Shown here piece after piece: positions 10,450 through 21,659 of a DNA stretch of 64,000 nucleotides. The notes below the pieces were generated by a model, which saw only the letters and a program-made list of their open reading frames with translations, did not search any database and was not told the DNA's origin. Positions within the stretch are counted from its first letter, which is position 1. The number at the start of each line of letters is the position of its first letter. Both the position numbers and the translations under genes were made by a program. Source of the stretch: Coenobita brevimanus (taxonomy: Eukaryota; Arthropoda; Malacostraca; Decapoda; Coenobitidae); the NCBI GenBank assembly GCA_032717465.1, contig CM064691.1:2358815-2422814 (forward strand), written 5' to 3'.

Positions 10450-10930
10450 TCTTCTTTGTTTATCTAATATACTATAGCACTAGCTGTGTGTCTGTGTATG
10501 TATTTTGCACAGCTGAAAGTACACATTCATATCGCACCAAAATTGGCACAGAAATTGCAAGAAAATCACTGATGTAAAAAAACTTGGTCCCATCACGCTT
10601 GAAAAACTTTTACTCCTGGTATATTTACTAAGCAATAACATTTTGACCAAAAAACGCTGCTCCTGGAGCCCGGCATAGGATCTCCGTTGAATTTTTTGCC
10701 CAGAGGTAGAACTAAAATAAACTGTAGCAGTAGCTGTGTGTCTGTGTGTGTACTTCGGACTTGCGTTCGGACAACTTGGGTTCCATTCCCGAAGCTGCAA
10801 ATAACACAATTAATTGCTTAACTGCAAAAAAATCCAAGTAACAACACTACACTAGAACAGCACATAAACGTGAGAGCCCTCTGCAGAAGCAAGTGCAAGG
10901 GGCCCGAAGGGCCCACAGCCACTTGTATGC
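10450..10930. mobile_element. possible Helitron-like nonautonomous element
   Basis: Two direct repeats of about 30 bp (AGCACTAGCTGTGTGTCTGT near 10470 and AGCAGTAGCTGTGTGTCTGT near 10724) and a GGGCCC-GAA-GGGCCC hairpin at about 10899-10913 close to the end. A GC hairpin near the 3' end suggests a Helitron, but the terminal CTRR is not clear. From 10931 to 11213 only AT-rich, repeat-poor sequence is seen. Confidence 0.3.
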
Positions 10931-11213
10931 ATACCGGTACTATACATCTAGCTAGTCTCTAATGCCATAGCTACCAAGTAAGTTGCTAAATAGTGCTTTT
11001 TGTTTTTTTGTCACTGAATGTATTCTTCCACCTGTCTCACCAATTAGGCTGAAAGATATTTACCATACTACTTTGTGATGCTTCTGAGTAATAATATATA
11101 TAACTAGTCTGTACAATATATATAGCATCTCTGTTTGCCATCATACTTTCAGATGTTATCATTATTATTACTAGCAGCAGTATTACCATCATTATTCAAT
11201 AATGTATCTCAGG

Positions 11214-11636
11214 TCAACATCTTTGCTCTGGTGAATGTATGGTAGCTGACATATGTAGCTGTTCCATGGCAAACCTGTCTTGTGATTGGGTGGAAGTGTT
11301 CCCCTTATTTATGTCACAAAGTTTCAACATGCATGCCAAATGTAGCACATGGTTTTCATATTCATGATAATGAATAAGATACCGGCAATATTGGTGACCC
11401 ACTTCCATGACGATCACGTCGTCCTCCATCTTCCCCTGTACAGTTCTATAGGTCAATCTGATTGGTGAACTGTTCCCCTCATACCTGTACACTCTCCAAA
11501 TGTCACAAAGTGACTGAAGGATGTGCACACACACATCCTCTCCTCCTGTATGTGCTGCACACACCCTAGTCTTTGATATTACCTGGTACTCAGTTTTGTG
11601 AATGATTCTGGTCCTGCTGCAAATTTGGTAAGCCAT
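11214..11636 (-). CDS. unrecognised 140-codon open frame
   Basis: An uninterrupted frame with ATG at 11636 and stop at 11214-11216. It contains MAYQICSRTRIIHKTEYQ, EDVCVHILQSLCDIWRVY, VGHQYCRYLIHYHEYENH and LACMLKLCDINKGNT; Cys and His are frequent. I know no family for it and see no repeat copy in the window. A GT follows TEYQ (CAG|GTAATA at about 11583), so it might be part of an exon. It may also be a chance frame in non-coding DNA; nothing regulatory supports it. Confidence 0.25.
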   Translation of the reverse strand: MAYQICSRTRIIHKTEYQVISKTRVCAAHTGGEDVCVHILQSLCDIWRVYRYEGNSSPIRLTYRTVQGKMEDDVIVMEVGHQYCRYLIHYHEYENHVLHLACMLKLCDINKGNTSTQSQDRFAMEQLHMSATIHSPEQRC

Positions 11637-13062
11637 CCTGTATGGGTAACATCAAGTTCCCACCTCTCCTGGTCACTGACCTTTTTCTCTGGTTTGAGAA
11701 GCCATCATCAATTTCAATGGGTTTCAGACAGTTGGAATACTGAGGTATGTGGTGTCACTCCTCCATCTTGTGAGCAAATACCATACCATTGATGACTAGC
11801 CAACACAAGCTACCAAAAAAAAAAAAAAAAAAATCCTATATTGAAAAATACCCAGGCAAACTAAGAAATTACCAAATCCAGGATAGGCTTAAGCTGGCAC
11901 TCTTCCTGTATGATGCGAAAATTCTCACTTACAATGTAAGTAACCTTACAGCAATAAAGTTCAGACTGATCTATATTCTAGAAAAGCTAACCAAGGACGG
12001 GGTCATAGCCTACATTAAAATATTATATTCATCATATCCTGATTTAAAAAAGGTTAATTCAGCTCACTCACACCACTCTCACTGTATTATATCCCAAACA
12101 ACTTAAATATACTTACATAATTTGCCGTAACTCATGAAACCGTAATAGTATCGAAAAGTGACACTCGTCAGCTGCAGAGCCAAAACAAACCCTAAGTAAT
12201 TCCCCTTGTCATTTTCCTTCTTATCGCACTTTTTGCTCGAATAATAAATTTCTTAACAAAAAAATATAACTTATTCTCATTTTAACAATCATCTCCAACT
12301 CTGTACAAGCGATAAATAAAAAGCAAAAGAAAATTACTAGGAAGATTGCCTTGTATTCTTCGTTACATGATACGGATATAAATGATAAATGCCGTCATAA
12401 GATTTGTTTTCGGCTTTTATATGTCGTATTATTTAATAATTTACCGAATATTAAAAACTCACTAGACGCCTGTAAACTTTCTGTTTTAGATGGAATGAAT
12501 ATACACGGTATACTATAAGCAAAAAGTGGTTACTTATGAATATATACATATACACTTAATGAATTTGATTGAAATTTTGTTGTCAATATACAGCAAAAGG
12601 AGGTGGTGGGTCTTGACCCACGGAAGCAAGTCACTCCGTCCCATAGTTTTTCCTGCCCTTGGTTAGGTTAGGTTACGTTAGGTTAGTTTTATCGGCCAAC
12701 GCCGCTCCCTTTTCCCCCCGCCCGTAGCGAGTTACGGGACAGCAACAGCAACTGCGTTAGGGCATCCGCCCCCTTGTCATTCCGGGCCGCATACTTCCGT
12801 TCTCTGAATGCGTACATGCCTCACTACAAGGAACCCTCAATCTAGAACGACGCTCGTCCCATCGTTTCAAAATTAACCTTAGGTTTTTCCCGAAAATATG
12901 CTCAATGTGTTTCCCAGGCAAAATTAATAGTTTTCCTTTTAAGCAAACCTAACCAGGGCTGCTTGGCTGGCTGTGGTATTGAGACGAATACCTATACTGA
13001 ACGGAAATATCCGGCTGAGCCTTGATAATACACCTACTATAATATATTTCATCCGTGGTTTG
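11637..13062. other. gene-poor stretch with TTAGG-like repeats
   Basis: Holds an A run at 11815-11833, AT-rich sequence to 12640, and at 12661-12690 four or five TTAGG-like units (GGTTAGGTTAGGTTACG TTAGG). A lysine-rich frame at 11789-12106 has no recognisable features. From 12690 to 12880 the DNA is GC-richer and looks single-copy. No gene is called. Confidence 0.5.
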
Positions 13063-14695
13063 TGAACTACCAGTACCGGGAAGACCAGCACCAAGGGGAG
13101 ACCACAGGGAGGTGCGGAAGGGGCCCGAGCCAAACGGGTGTACGTCCCCTATCACCAGACGCCCCTCTTCCCCTCAACAGAGCCCGCGGGGAGTGTGCCA
13201 CCCAGCCGCACTGCTCTAGGGCCAGACCAGCACTCGCCAGGATCGGGGCGGGACTTGATTCTTGACAGTCGCAGGTAGAACCGCGACGACGGCCACCATC
13301 CACGTCGGGGAGAAGACGACCACCGTATGCTTCTCTTCTTCCACCCCCTGCAGGACTGTGGCAACAGAAACCATCCTCATCGGGGAGGGTACGGCCACCG
13401 TCCTTCCCTCACCTGGGAGCAAAACTGTGGCTACAGCCACCATCATTATCCGCACCAGGGAGGGAACGGCTGCTGTCCGTCCCTCATCCGCCACCTCCAC
13501 AGGGAGCAGGACCGTGGCAATGGCCACCGTCCGCAGCAGGGAGAGAACGGCCACCGTCGTTCTTTCACCTGCTGTCCTAGGGTTGAGTGGAACTGCGGCA
13601 GCGCCCCCTGTGCCCACTGGGAAGGGAGCGGCCACTGACAGTCCCTTGTCTGCTACCCCTGTGATGCCCCTCAAGGGTAGCATCCCTTGCTCGCCTCAAC
13701 CCCTCCAGAGGCCGAGTGGGACACCCCTTTCACTCTCCCCACAGAGCCTGCCCCCCAGCGGAGTTGCAACTGGAGAGAATCTGGAGCAGCCCCGTAGTGA
13801 GTCTGGGGATATGCTCCCTGCAGCCAGTGCCCCTACGTCGCCCCTCACTGTCGGACTCCCAGAGGAAGAGACACCGCTGGCAGCCCAATGGCCTCTTGAC
13901 CTGAAGGAGGCCACAGCCCCCGGGCACACAGGGGAGTCTCCAGGACTCCCAGCCGAGACCTCCCCAGCCCCATCACCGAGCAGTCCTCCCCTAGGAACAG
14001 GCACAAGGAAGCATGCCTGTTCACCCCCTGTCCTGGGGGCCAAGCTACCCACCGAGGCCCTACCAGGGAAAGGCCTCCCTCTACACCGCCCAGCAGTCCA
14101 CCTCGGACGACCTAGTCCCTGACGGTGGTCCCAGGTCTCCTGCAGAAGAGCATGCCTGACAGGACCTCTCCCACACCTGGATGACACCTGTAGCTGTCCA
14201 GTCACCGATAGACCAATCAAGGTCCTCCGTGTCCCAGAGTGTGTATTTATTTGTTTAGTATTGTGTGCCTTTATGACAATATACATGTAAGGTTGGTTGA
14301 CCTGAGTTTTTATGCCCTGTAGTAGTAGTAGTAGTTGTTGTTTCCTAGGCAGTCTGGCCGAACAGCCCCGAGTCCCTTAGGAAGGCCATGGCCGAGCTCT
14401 CAAAGAGTGTACGTTGTGTTGTTGGCGTAGGTGATTCTGTGCAATGCAGTCTTCCATAATGTGCTTAATAGTATGGGGTGCTGTGTTGCATCCTGGACAG
14501 GCATCAGTGACAGAGTCATCCAGCCTCTTCTAGTAGCTTAAGAGGGCTGGATGGTGCCCACATCTCAGCCTGGCCAGGTGGTCTCTGTCCTCACGAGGGA
14601 GATAGGATTCAGAAGGGTGGATGTCAGGAGTCCGTGCATGCAGCTGTGTGTTGTCTTCAAGTGACTGAATGGAGCGGAGAGTGATCTGAGTGTGG

Positions 14696-15208
14696 CTATG
14701 CTTCTGGAAGCTGGTCTGAGGGGGGAGAGATGACAGTATTTGTGTATGGTATCGTGTGCTGGGTTGTTATTTTGATGTTCCTTGGTGTGGGTGGATGTGC
14801 TGCCATGTAATATAGTGGCTGTTGTGGGTTTGTGGAGGCTGCAGCAAAAAACTGGGTGCCTCTCATGTCTAGGTGATCCTTGACTTTGAGGTCTTTGGTT
14901 TCTTGATGTAGGCGGTCTGTGGATGTAGTAGCTGTACAGCCTGTGATTATTTTTAGGGCCTTGTTCTGTATGGTCTGTAGAGTGTTGTAGTGTGTTTTGG
15001 TGAGGTTAGAAGCCCAGGCAGGGCTTGCATAATTCATCACTGAACGTATGTATTGTTTGTACTGTATACTGTGTGGTGGTTTCTTTGTTGTGTCCGAATG
15101 TTGTATAGGCAAGTGACCTCAAAGCATTGAGTCTTGGTGTTATTTTATTTTTAATGTTTGTGATGTGTTGTTCAAATGACACTGATGTATTGTTTGTTAC
15201 ACTAAGGA

Positions 15209-15268
<60 letters not shown>

Positions 15269-15600
15269 TAGAGGAGTGTTGTTTATGGTGAAGTGTGGGA
15301 TGTGACTGTGTTCTGCTGTCCAGTTTGTGAGAAGGGCCACTGTAGATTTGGCTGGGGCTATTTTGAGCCTGTTTGTGGTGAACCATTCGTGTAGTGTGTT
15401 GATGTATAAGGTTGAATGATGTGTGCTGCTGTGTTTGCGTTGTGGTGCGTACATGTAAGTGTTATATCATTGGCATAGGAAGCTATGTGTATCTGTAGTG
15501 TGTGGGGTGTGGGTATGTCGTGCATGTACAGGTTAAAGAGTGTAGGGGACAAAACAGATCCTTAGGGGACGCCGTTTGTGAAGTTTCTGATGTTAGAAGA
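14696..15600 (-). pseudogene. LINE reverse transcriptase, broken
   Basis: Visible motifs are QGSVLSPTLFNLYMHDIP (reverse transcriptase block 4), then SYANDITLTCTHHNA where YADD is expected (Asp to Asn), then LHEWFTTNRLKIAPAKS and, after the CA/GT repeat that encodes alternating His-Thr, TPRLNALRSLAYTTFG. The next frame (14696-15112) holds RSVMNYASPAWASNL and LQTIQNKALKIITG, the usual C-terminal landmarks of jockey/I-type LINEs. Further toward the 3' end, codons equivalent to RLRCGHHPALLSY and a Cys-rich C-x2-C segment can be traced. Several frameshifts and the mutated YADD make it inactive. Confidence 0.75.
15208..15267 (+). repeat. (GT)n microsatellite
   Basis: About 30 GT units, sitting inside the former coding region of the LINE. 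Confidence 0.95.
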
Positions 15601-16148
15601 CTGACTGGCAAATGTTACCTGTGTACATCTGCCTGCTAAGTAGTTTGCCAGCCATCTTTTGTGTTATTGTGCATGTTTGTGTTGAGTATTTTGTTTGAGA
15701 GCTTGTGGCGGGGGATGGCATCAAAAGCTTTGCTAATGTCTAATGTGATTAGGAGTGTTCTGTGTGGTGGCCTAGCTGAATTCATGCCATCGAAAACTCT
15801 CTGTGTAAGGTCTGTATGAAGCGTGTTTGTGGAGTGTAGTGGCCTAAAGCTATGTTGTGACTGGGCTAGGGGTAATGTGAGGTGTGACTAGTTGTAGTAC
15901 CAGTCGTTCAGTGACTTTAGAGGGGGTGCAGAGGAATGTGATGAGTCGGTGTGAGGAGGGTAACGTGGGGTCTTTGGTGGGCTTAGGGATAGTGATGATA
16001 ATGCCATGCTTCCAGATGTTGGGTATTATGTTGTGTGAGTAGCTGTTCCTCTAGTTACACGCTCTAGACCCGGTCTTGAAGGGAACCCCAGACCAGTCGA
16101 TCATGCAGAGAGAGCAAGGAGTTGAACTCTGAATAAGCAGCTTAACAC

Positions 16149-16166
16149 TGGTGGCTAGCGGTGGTT
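16149..16166 (+). promoter_or_regulatory. primer binding site of copy 2
   Basis: TGGTGGCTAGCGGTGG starts one base after the LTR end. It matches the site at 30161 (TGGTGGCCAGCGGTGG) except for one base. A site starting TGG fits the CCA end of a tRNA; which tRNA is not certain. Confidence 0.6.
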
Positions 16167-16210
16167 CTTGATCCGGTCAGAGAGCAACGTGGAACGAAAA
16201 GTTTAACAAA

Positions 16211-17080
16211 ATGGCGGCCAAACTGCATGTACAATTGCCAAAATTCGACCCCTAACAATGCGACATGAACATACATGTGCATGATTAAACCACCACTGGA
16301 CATTGGATTCGACCACGACAGGAAGAAAACAGTAGTCACTGTACCACACTTCGGAAAAGCGGTGTCAAGCGTCGCCACGAAGATTGTCCTGGAGCTGACA
16401 TGGACGCAGTTCATGCAAATCGTGACCCAAGCAATCACGCCATCCCTATGAAAAGTCGTCGCCTTATCTCAGCTTAACACCCCCATCTATAATGGCAACC
16501 TGGATGACACACTCATCCAGGCTAGGTGACTCGTCGCAGCCACTTACCCGAAGACCGACATGGCCACCTGGGAACAACATATCTTCGATACCCTGTCGAG
16601 GATCCTCCCCAGTTCCGTAAGGAAACATCTCACAATCTATGACCCAATGGGAGACTTTGACAAAAATGTTCAGTTTGCTAGACACCTTCTAGCTGCTCGG
16701 CGAAGTCACCAAATTTAAAACACAGAGGGCACCACACCCCAAACCATGGACACCCCCCACCCACGCAAGCCCTTCAACAACATCCACCATACCCAGGGCA
16801 CACCCTACCAAAAGACGCCCCACCCCTAAGGAAAATACTAACTATATTTCTATCAACCCGTGGGAATTCTCTGCCTGTAGTCACTGATGCCCTATTCACG
16901 ACATATGTGAACAGCTCAAAGCTGCCCGGCGCAGACCAACCACCCAAGGGCAACGCAAAGTCTCCTCCTTAGATGTCGAGGGCACTGAGGACAACGCCTT
17001 ACCTGCCAACTACCCCGATCCTGGGGAAGTGGAACCCAGAAGAAGACACCCCACAACAGCTGGATTTTTAGGACTGCCCC
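16211..17080 (+). pseudogene. gag of copy 2, decayed
   Basis: Starts ATGGCGGCCAAACTGCATG, aligned with the gag start at 30226 of the better copy. Recognisable stretches include VTVPHFGKAVSSVATKIV-like sequence and the end NPWEFSACSH, followed by LDF and a TAG within GGATTTTTAGG. Stop codons and indels break the frame throughout. The end of gag shows the same T-run stop context as the 30226 copy, the proposed site of the -1 shift into pol. Confidence 0.7.
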
Positions 17081-17127
17081 CGCACCTCCCCACGGTGGCG
17101 GGGGCCACCTCACAAAAATACCCCCCC

Positions 17128-17560
17128 CCCCCAGTCTAAGACAACATGAGACTGAATGGGATAAAAGCAAGGCTACTGGTCGACATGGGAGCGGCCAGGT
17201 CCTACCTCTACTGTCACTTCTGTTCCCCAGTCTAACACAAAATGAGAATGAATGGAGTAAAAGTGAGGCTCCTGGTTTACACGGGAGTGGCCAGATCCTG
17301 CCTCTACAGTCACTTCTACTCCTGCCACGCCTCAGCTTTCGGCCTCTTCTCCCCACTTCAACTCACCTCGTAGATGCAGGGGATGGCCCGCTGCTGATGC
17401 ATGAGGAAACCCAGGCCCTGCATGCCAATACCCACCAGAAAGTATCAACCCAGAATAAATTCATCATCTTTGACTCGACCTGTCGTGCCTACCATGGCTA
17501 CTTAGGGCTGAATCTCCTGCAGAAATTACATATCAACATCGAGTGTCACAAGTGACGTCT
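17128..17560 (+). pseudogene. protease segment of copy 2, partly duplicated
   Basis: Homologous to the protease at 31170-31480. The active-site region is present twice in tandem (17140-17228 and 17229-17316): the first reads LLVDMGAARSYLYCH, the second LLVYTGVARSCLYSH. The aspartic protease motif DTGA is therefore lost in both. The downstream part (QNKFIIFDSTCRAYHGYLG) aligns with ...FIIFDSTCRQYDGYLG of the better copy. Confidence 0.7.
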
Positions 17561-17689
17561 CCACTTCCAGAAGCCTCCAGACCCCCCTCCCAGCCACTCT
17601 GCATGTGCACACCTCCACCTCCTCCCTTGCCCTGTCCCTTCCCCCACCATGTCTTCTACCTTGCCCCCTATCACGCCTACCAGTTCTCT

Positions 17690-18485
17690 TCAGCTTTTAA
17701 CCGCTCCTGTCACATCCAGTCTTTGTATTTCCTCCGGTTGTCTTATGTTTTCTAGGTTTTATTGCAATTGTTTGTATCCTGTATTGTTGTCTCAAGCGAA
17801 TGGACAAAAGGTTGCACGAGATCCGTGTAGCAACAAGGTTAGTCCGGCAACCAAAAGACCTGGAAAATGGTAGTTCTGAGTAAAAACTCATTTTGTGATT
17901 ATATATATATTTGTAAATTGACCAAACCTATATGTTTATGCTATTTTTCCAACATGGCCATGTACTGTAAATATATTAATCCTTTCTTACATCCAACTTT
18001 GTGAATTATGTAGCAATATCTCATTTATTATTGTACTTCCATGTAATGCCGGTTCACTATATACTCAGACCACTTGTATTCTTGCCATATTATGACTTGA
18101 TGCCCTACCACTGTGTCAGGAGACACACTTTTTGATGAGGGGGAAAATTGTTTGTAACCTTTTTGTAGATATTATATAATATGTAAATATAGTATGTAAG
18201 TAGTGTGTAAGCAGTTGTAAGTAGGATCCAAGTAGGGCGTCAACGCTCGCTCAGTATGTTATGTCTACGAGGTATGAGTCACGACTTCCGAGTCGCACCG
18301 CTTCTCTCTCTCTAGCCGGTGGACAACCGGCGATCAGTAGCAGTTCAAACGGGTCTGGGGAAGGACATGCATTTGTCCACCATCGCTGTATATTGATTCA
18401 AGGCGGTGTTTAATATATTGTCAGAAAACTACTACAAGACTTTGCCTTTACCTGCAAGTGACGTAAAGGGGGCCATCAACAGTTT
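17690..18485 (+). mobile_element. fragment of another LTR retroelement (3' end and LTR)
   Basis: Interrupts the proline-rich spacer between protease and reverse transcriptase. The left part ends a frame with RLHEIRVATRLVRQPKDLEN and stop. A purine-rich GATGAGGGGGAAAA at about 18135-18150 precedes TTGTTTGTAACC..., a typical polypurine tract and LTR start; the LTR would end at CCATCAACA near 18482. TTTTAAC occurs at both borders (about 17695 and 18483), a possible target duplication. Confidence 0.45.
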
Positions 18486-19740
18486 TAACACCCTCCCGCT
18501 CCTCCACACACCACTTTCCCTGCTACCTTCGCCTCCTCCTTTACTATTCCCCCTCAGCACGAGGCCTGGCTTCACCTGAACAGGCCCGCCGGAACGTCCA
18601 TCCTATTCTCTTCTAACCTGCCTTCTGGAACCATCTCCTGTCTGCTGTCCCCCACCTTCCTCCCCCCTCACGTCAGGGTGGTACGCATCGCCATCTCCAC
18701 CACCCCCCTCACGTCAGGGTGGTACGCATCGCCATCTCCACCACCCCCCTCACCCTCCCCAGAGGATTAGTGGTTGGTGAAATAGAAGAAGCTGAACCGT
18801 GTGCATCCCCCCTTCCACTCCTGCCACCCTATTCCCCCTACCAGAACACCTCTCACCACACCAGGCTGACAGCCTGCGATGCCTCCTCCTGGACTTCCAA
18901 GACCTCTTCTCGTCAGGACCAGCGGACATCGGCCACACTACACACCTGGTGCATGAAATCCACACCACAGGACCACCCATTCATCAACCGGCGGAAAAAC
19001 CCCAAGCAACGGGCCGAGGAAGACCAGCAGGTCCAGGAAATGCTCGATGCCGGCGTCATATCTCCATCCACCCGGCCTTGGTCCTCTCCAGTCATCCTAG
19101 TTAAAAAGAAGGATGGCACCATGCACTTCTGTGTGGATTACCGACGACTAAACGAAGTGACCACAATAGACACCACCCCCCTACCCAGTATAGATGACTC
19201 CCTCGACTCCCTGTACAGAGCATCCTGGTTTTCCACCTTGGATCTCCAATCAGGATACTGACAAGTCCCTGGGCACCGAGAGGACGGGGGGAAAACAGCT
19301 TTCTCGACCAGCAACGGGAAACACTCTAAATTCATTGTCCTCTCCTTTGGATTTTACAATGCCCTCACTACATTTTCCTGGCTAATGCAGTCAGTTCTCA
19401 GTGGCCTCACCTGGGAAATCTGCCTGGCATGCTTGGATGACATCATCATTTTCAGTCGGACATGGGCCGACCACCTCCAGTGCCTCAAGCAAGTCTTCCT
19501 TCACATTTGACAGGCCGGACTTACGCTCAGGCCATCAAAATGCATCCTGGCTGAACAGCCCGTCTCCCTCCTAGGACATGTCATCTCTAAGGAAGGCATA
19601 GCAACCGACCCTGACAAACTGTGTGCTGTTGCAGACCTCCCTCTACCACGAGAAGTCCATGAAGTCCGCGCCTTTATCAAGCTCACGTCCTACTACTGGC
19701 ATTTCGTGAAAGGGTTCGCAAACATTGCGAAGCCCCTCTG
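18485..19740 (+). pseudogene. reverse transcriptase of copy 2
   Basis: Aligned with 31800-32890 of the better copy. Motifs are [61 protein letters not shown] then a TGA in place of W, and CLDDIIIFS, where the family motif is YLDD. A TGA also occurs near 19510. RNase H starts only after the SINE insertion. The frame 18719-19261 is the longest open piece. Confidence 0.85.
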
Positions 19741-20264
19741 TAAAGGCCCCAACTGACTCTTAACAAATTAATCACTGGTCTGGCCGGGATTTGAACTTAT
19801 GTCCTCACGCCTCATACACGCGAACGTTACCACTGAGCCAAAGAGAGGATCCCCGCTTTGCCTCAAAGCAATGCGGGCTTTTTTTTTTATACACCCCACA
19901 TCACTCTTTTCTCCCCTGGTGATTAATTTGATCAGTTTTGAACACATGTGGTAGCGCAGCACACTGGAGGCCACCTTTAAGGGGAGCCCGTGAACCACAC
20001 AGACAGCTCACCCCCGGGATGTAAAGTTTAAGATACTGTCAACATCATCATGGGCCTCTAAGTCCCGCCTCACATCCCACACCGCTGCCAACCAATGTAA
20101 AGGACCGAACTGAAACTTAACAAATTAATCACTGGTCTGGCCGGGATTTGAACTCGTGCCCTCGTGCCTCATACGCGCGCACATTACCACTGAGCCAAAG
20201 AGAGGATCCCCGCTTTGCCTCTAAGCAACGTGTTTTTTTTTTTTTTGTACACCCCACTACACCT
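19741..20264 (-). repeat. tRNA-derived SINE composite inserted in pol
   Basis: Two tRNA-like heads in direct orientation on the minus strand (about 19741-19880 and 20100-20230) flank a central unit. Each head has an A box (TTTGGCTCAGTGGTAA) and a B box (GTTCAAATCCC), then CCGGCCAGACCAGTGATTAA. The central unit (CATCCCGGGGGTGAGCTG, TTCAAAACTGATCAAATTAA) is the same as at 27503-27760. Insertion separates AKPL from HEMTKKGKPF in pol. Confidence 0.75.
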
Positions 20265-21568
20265 CCATGAGATGACAAAAAAGGGCAAACCTTTCACCTG
20301 GATCGACAATCACATTAGCATTTCACAACCTCAAGACCAAGCTCATCACCGCTCCGATCGTCGCATTCCCCAACTACACCTTGCCCATTCGCCTATACAC
20401 CGACATATCCCTACTGGTGATTGGTGCCGTCCTTGCCTAGGTCCAAGAAGGGCAAGAGCACATGATCGCCTGCACCGGTTGTACCCTCAACCAGGCAGAG
20501 AAAAACTACGCCACCACCAAACAAGAATGCCTAGGCATCATATGGCCATTGGAGCACTTCCGAGTCTACCTCTTGGGCATGCAAGTCACCATCATAACCG
20601 ACCACCAGTCTCTGCAATGGCTACGCCAGCCCCAGACCCACAACGCCCAGCTTATCAGGTGGAAAGAAACTCTTGAAGAGTTTGACTTCGAGATTGCCTA
20701 CTGGCCCAGCAAGTTACACACCAACGCCGATGCCTTGTCCCGATTGCCCATCAACTCCATCAGTGCCACCACAAGCCCCCTACATCAGTGGCGAAACAAG
20801 GATAGTCCCAACTGGATACCACCCCAAGTATTTTCTAAGCTTCACCAGCACAGCAGCCACCTGTTCACCCAGTTAAGACACATGGTGCTTGACCCTGACA
20901 CCGCCCTCGAAGCAATGACCCATTTACACTCGGATAATGGCATTCATCTCAGCACCAAGAAACTACTACAGGCATTTAATGACATGTACTGGACACCCAG
21001 CCCCTCCAATCTGGCCAATCATTCAGGCCTGCGTGCTAGGCAAAGACATCATGGCCCTTCGGGAAACATCATCACCCACAAACCATGGCAACTGCTGTCT
21101 GTAGACATAGTCGGCCCCTTACTGCCTAAAGCCGGCTACAAATACATCATTATCTTCGTGAACACGAATTCAAAAATCCTCATTGTCTGCCTGGCCAAAG
21201 AACACCATGCTGTAGCCGTGGCTGATGCCCTAATCCGCCACATCTTCCCCTACTTCAGCATTCCCCAAGCCCTTCACTCAGACAGCGCCCTGGAATTTAC
21301 CAGCAAAATATGGAAAGAGCTCGCCACCTTCTTTGGATACCAGCTCTCCCACTCCTCTCCCTACTGGCCCCAGGGGAATGGGATATGCAAGAGAAGCCAC
21401 CGCACCTTCCTCAACCAGGTGCAGGCTAAAATGATAGAAAAAAGAAATGGGGACCGGCCAGCACACGTAAAAATTGTACGGTGGGGAATGAACACCTGCC
21501 CCCGAGAAGACGGCATTACTCCTCACGAACAAGTGTTCAGAGCAACCCCCCTCCTCCTACCCCACTGA
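20265..21568 (+). pseudogene. RNase H and integrase of copy 2
   Basis: The main open piece is 20462-21568. RNase H reads NQAEKNYATTKQECLGIIW and ITDHQSLQWL, then LIRWKETLEEFDFEI; the better copy has a stop at this Arg. The integrase zinc-binding part is shortened. The core has LLSVDIVGPLLPKAGYKYI (first Asp), FSIPQALHSDSALEF (second Asp; the family has HSDNAP) and the third catalytic Glu region is disturbed (NGICKRSH where the other copy has NSICERSH). The piece ends after REDGITPHEQVFRATP. Confidence 0.85.
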
Positions 21569-21659
21569 CACCACCTCCAGCCCCCCCTCCACGTCCCCCA
21601 CGTTCGACCCTCTTCATCACCTGAAGAGCCGACTGCATCTCCTACAAAAACACTAAGAC

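Larger units (their letters stand above)
14320..16040 (-). mobile_element. jockey/I-type LINE inserted in the 5' LTR
   Basis: Minus-strand element ending in an (ACT)n tail at about 14320-14335. The 3' coding end, just before the tail, reads LRDSGLFGQTA and stop. A second, partial copy of the same 3' end lies at 60608-61735, split by a TTAA element. It contains a long (GT)n microsatellite at 15208-15267 within the coding region. Confidence 0.75.
13063..16147 (+). repeat. 5' LTR of copy 2, interrupted by a LINE
   Basis: The start aligns with the LTR start at 22945 (ACCAG(T/C)ACCGGGAAGACCAG) and the end ATAAGCAGCTTAACA at 16147 with CCCAGCATAACA of the other LTRs. Between about 13270 and 13640 it carries many GGCCACCGTC-type repeats in the forward orientation. 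The LINE at 14320-16040 splits it: sequence left of 14319 (GAGTTTTTATGCCCTGT) and right of 16041 (CTGTTCCTCTAGTTACAC) aligns with contiguous LTR sequence near 30047-30075. Confidence 0.75.

Noticed and set aside
15006..15454. His-Thr repeat protein
   Set aside because: Produced by the (GT)n microsatellite within a LINE.
19755..19870. Functional tRNA gene
   Set aside because: A and B boxes are present, but the sequence does not fold into a convincing cloverleaf and is followed by a SINE body, so it is a tRNA-derived SINE.
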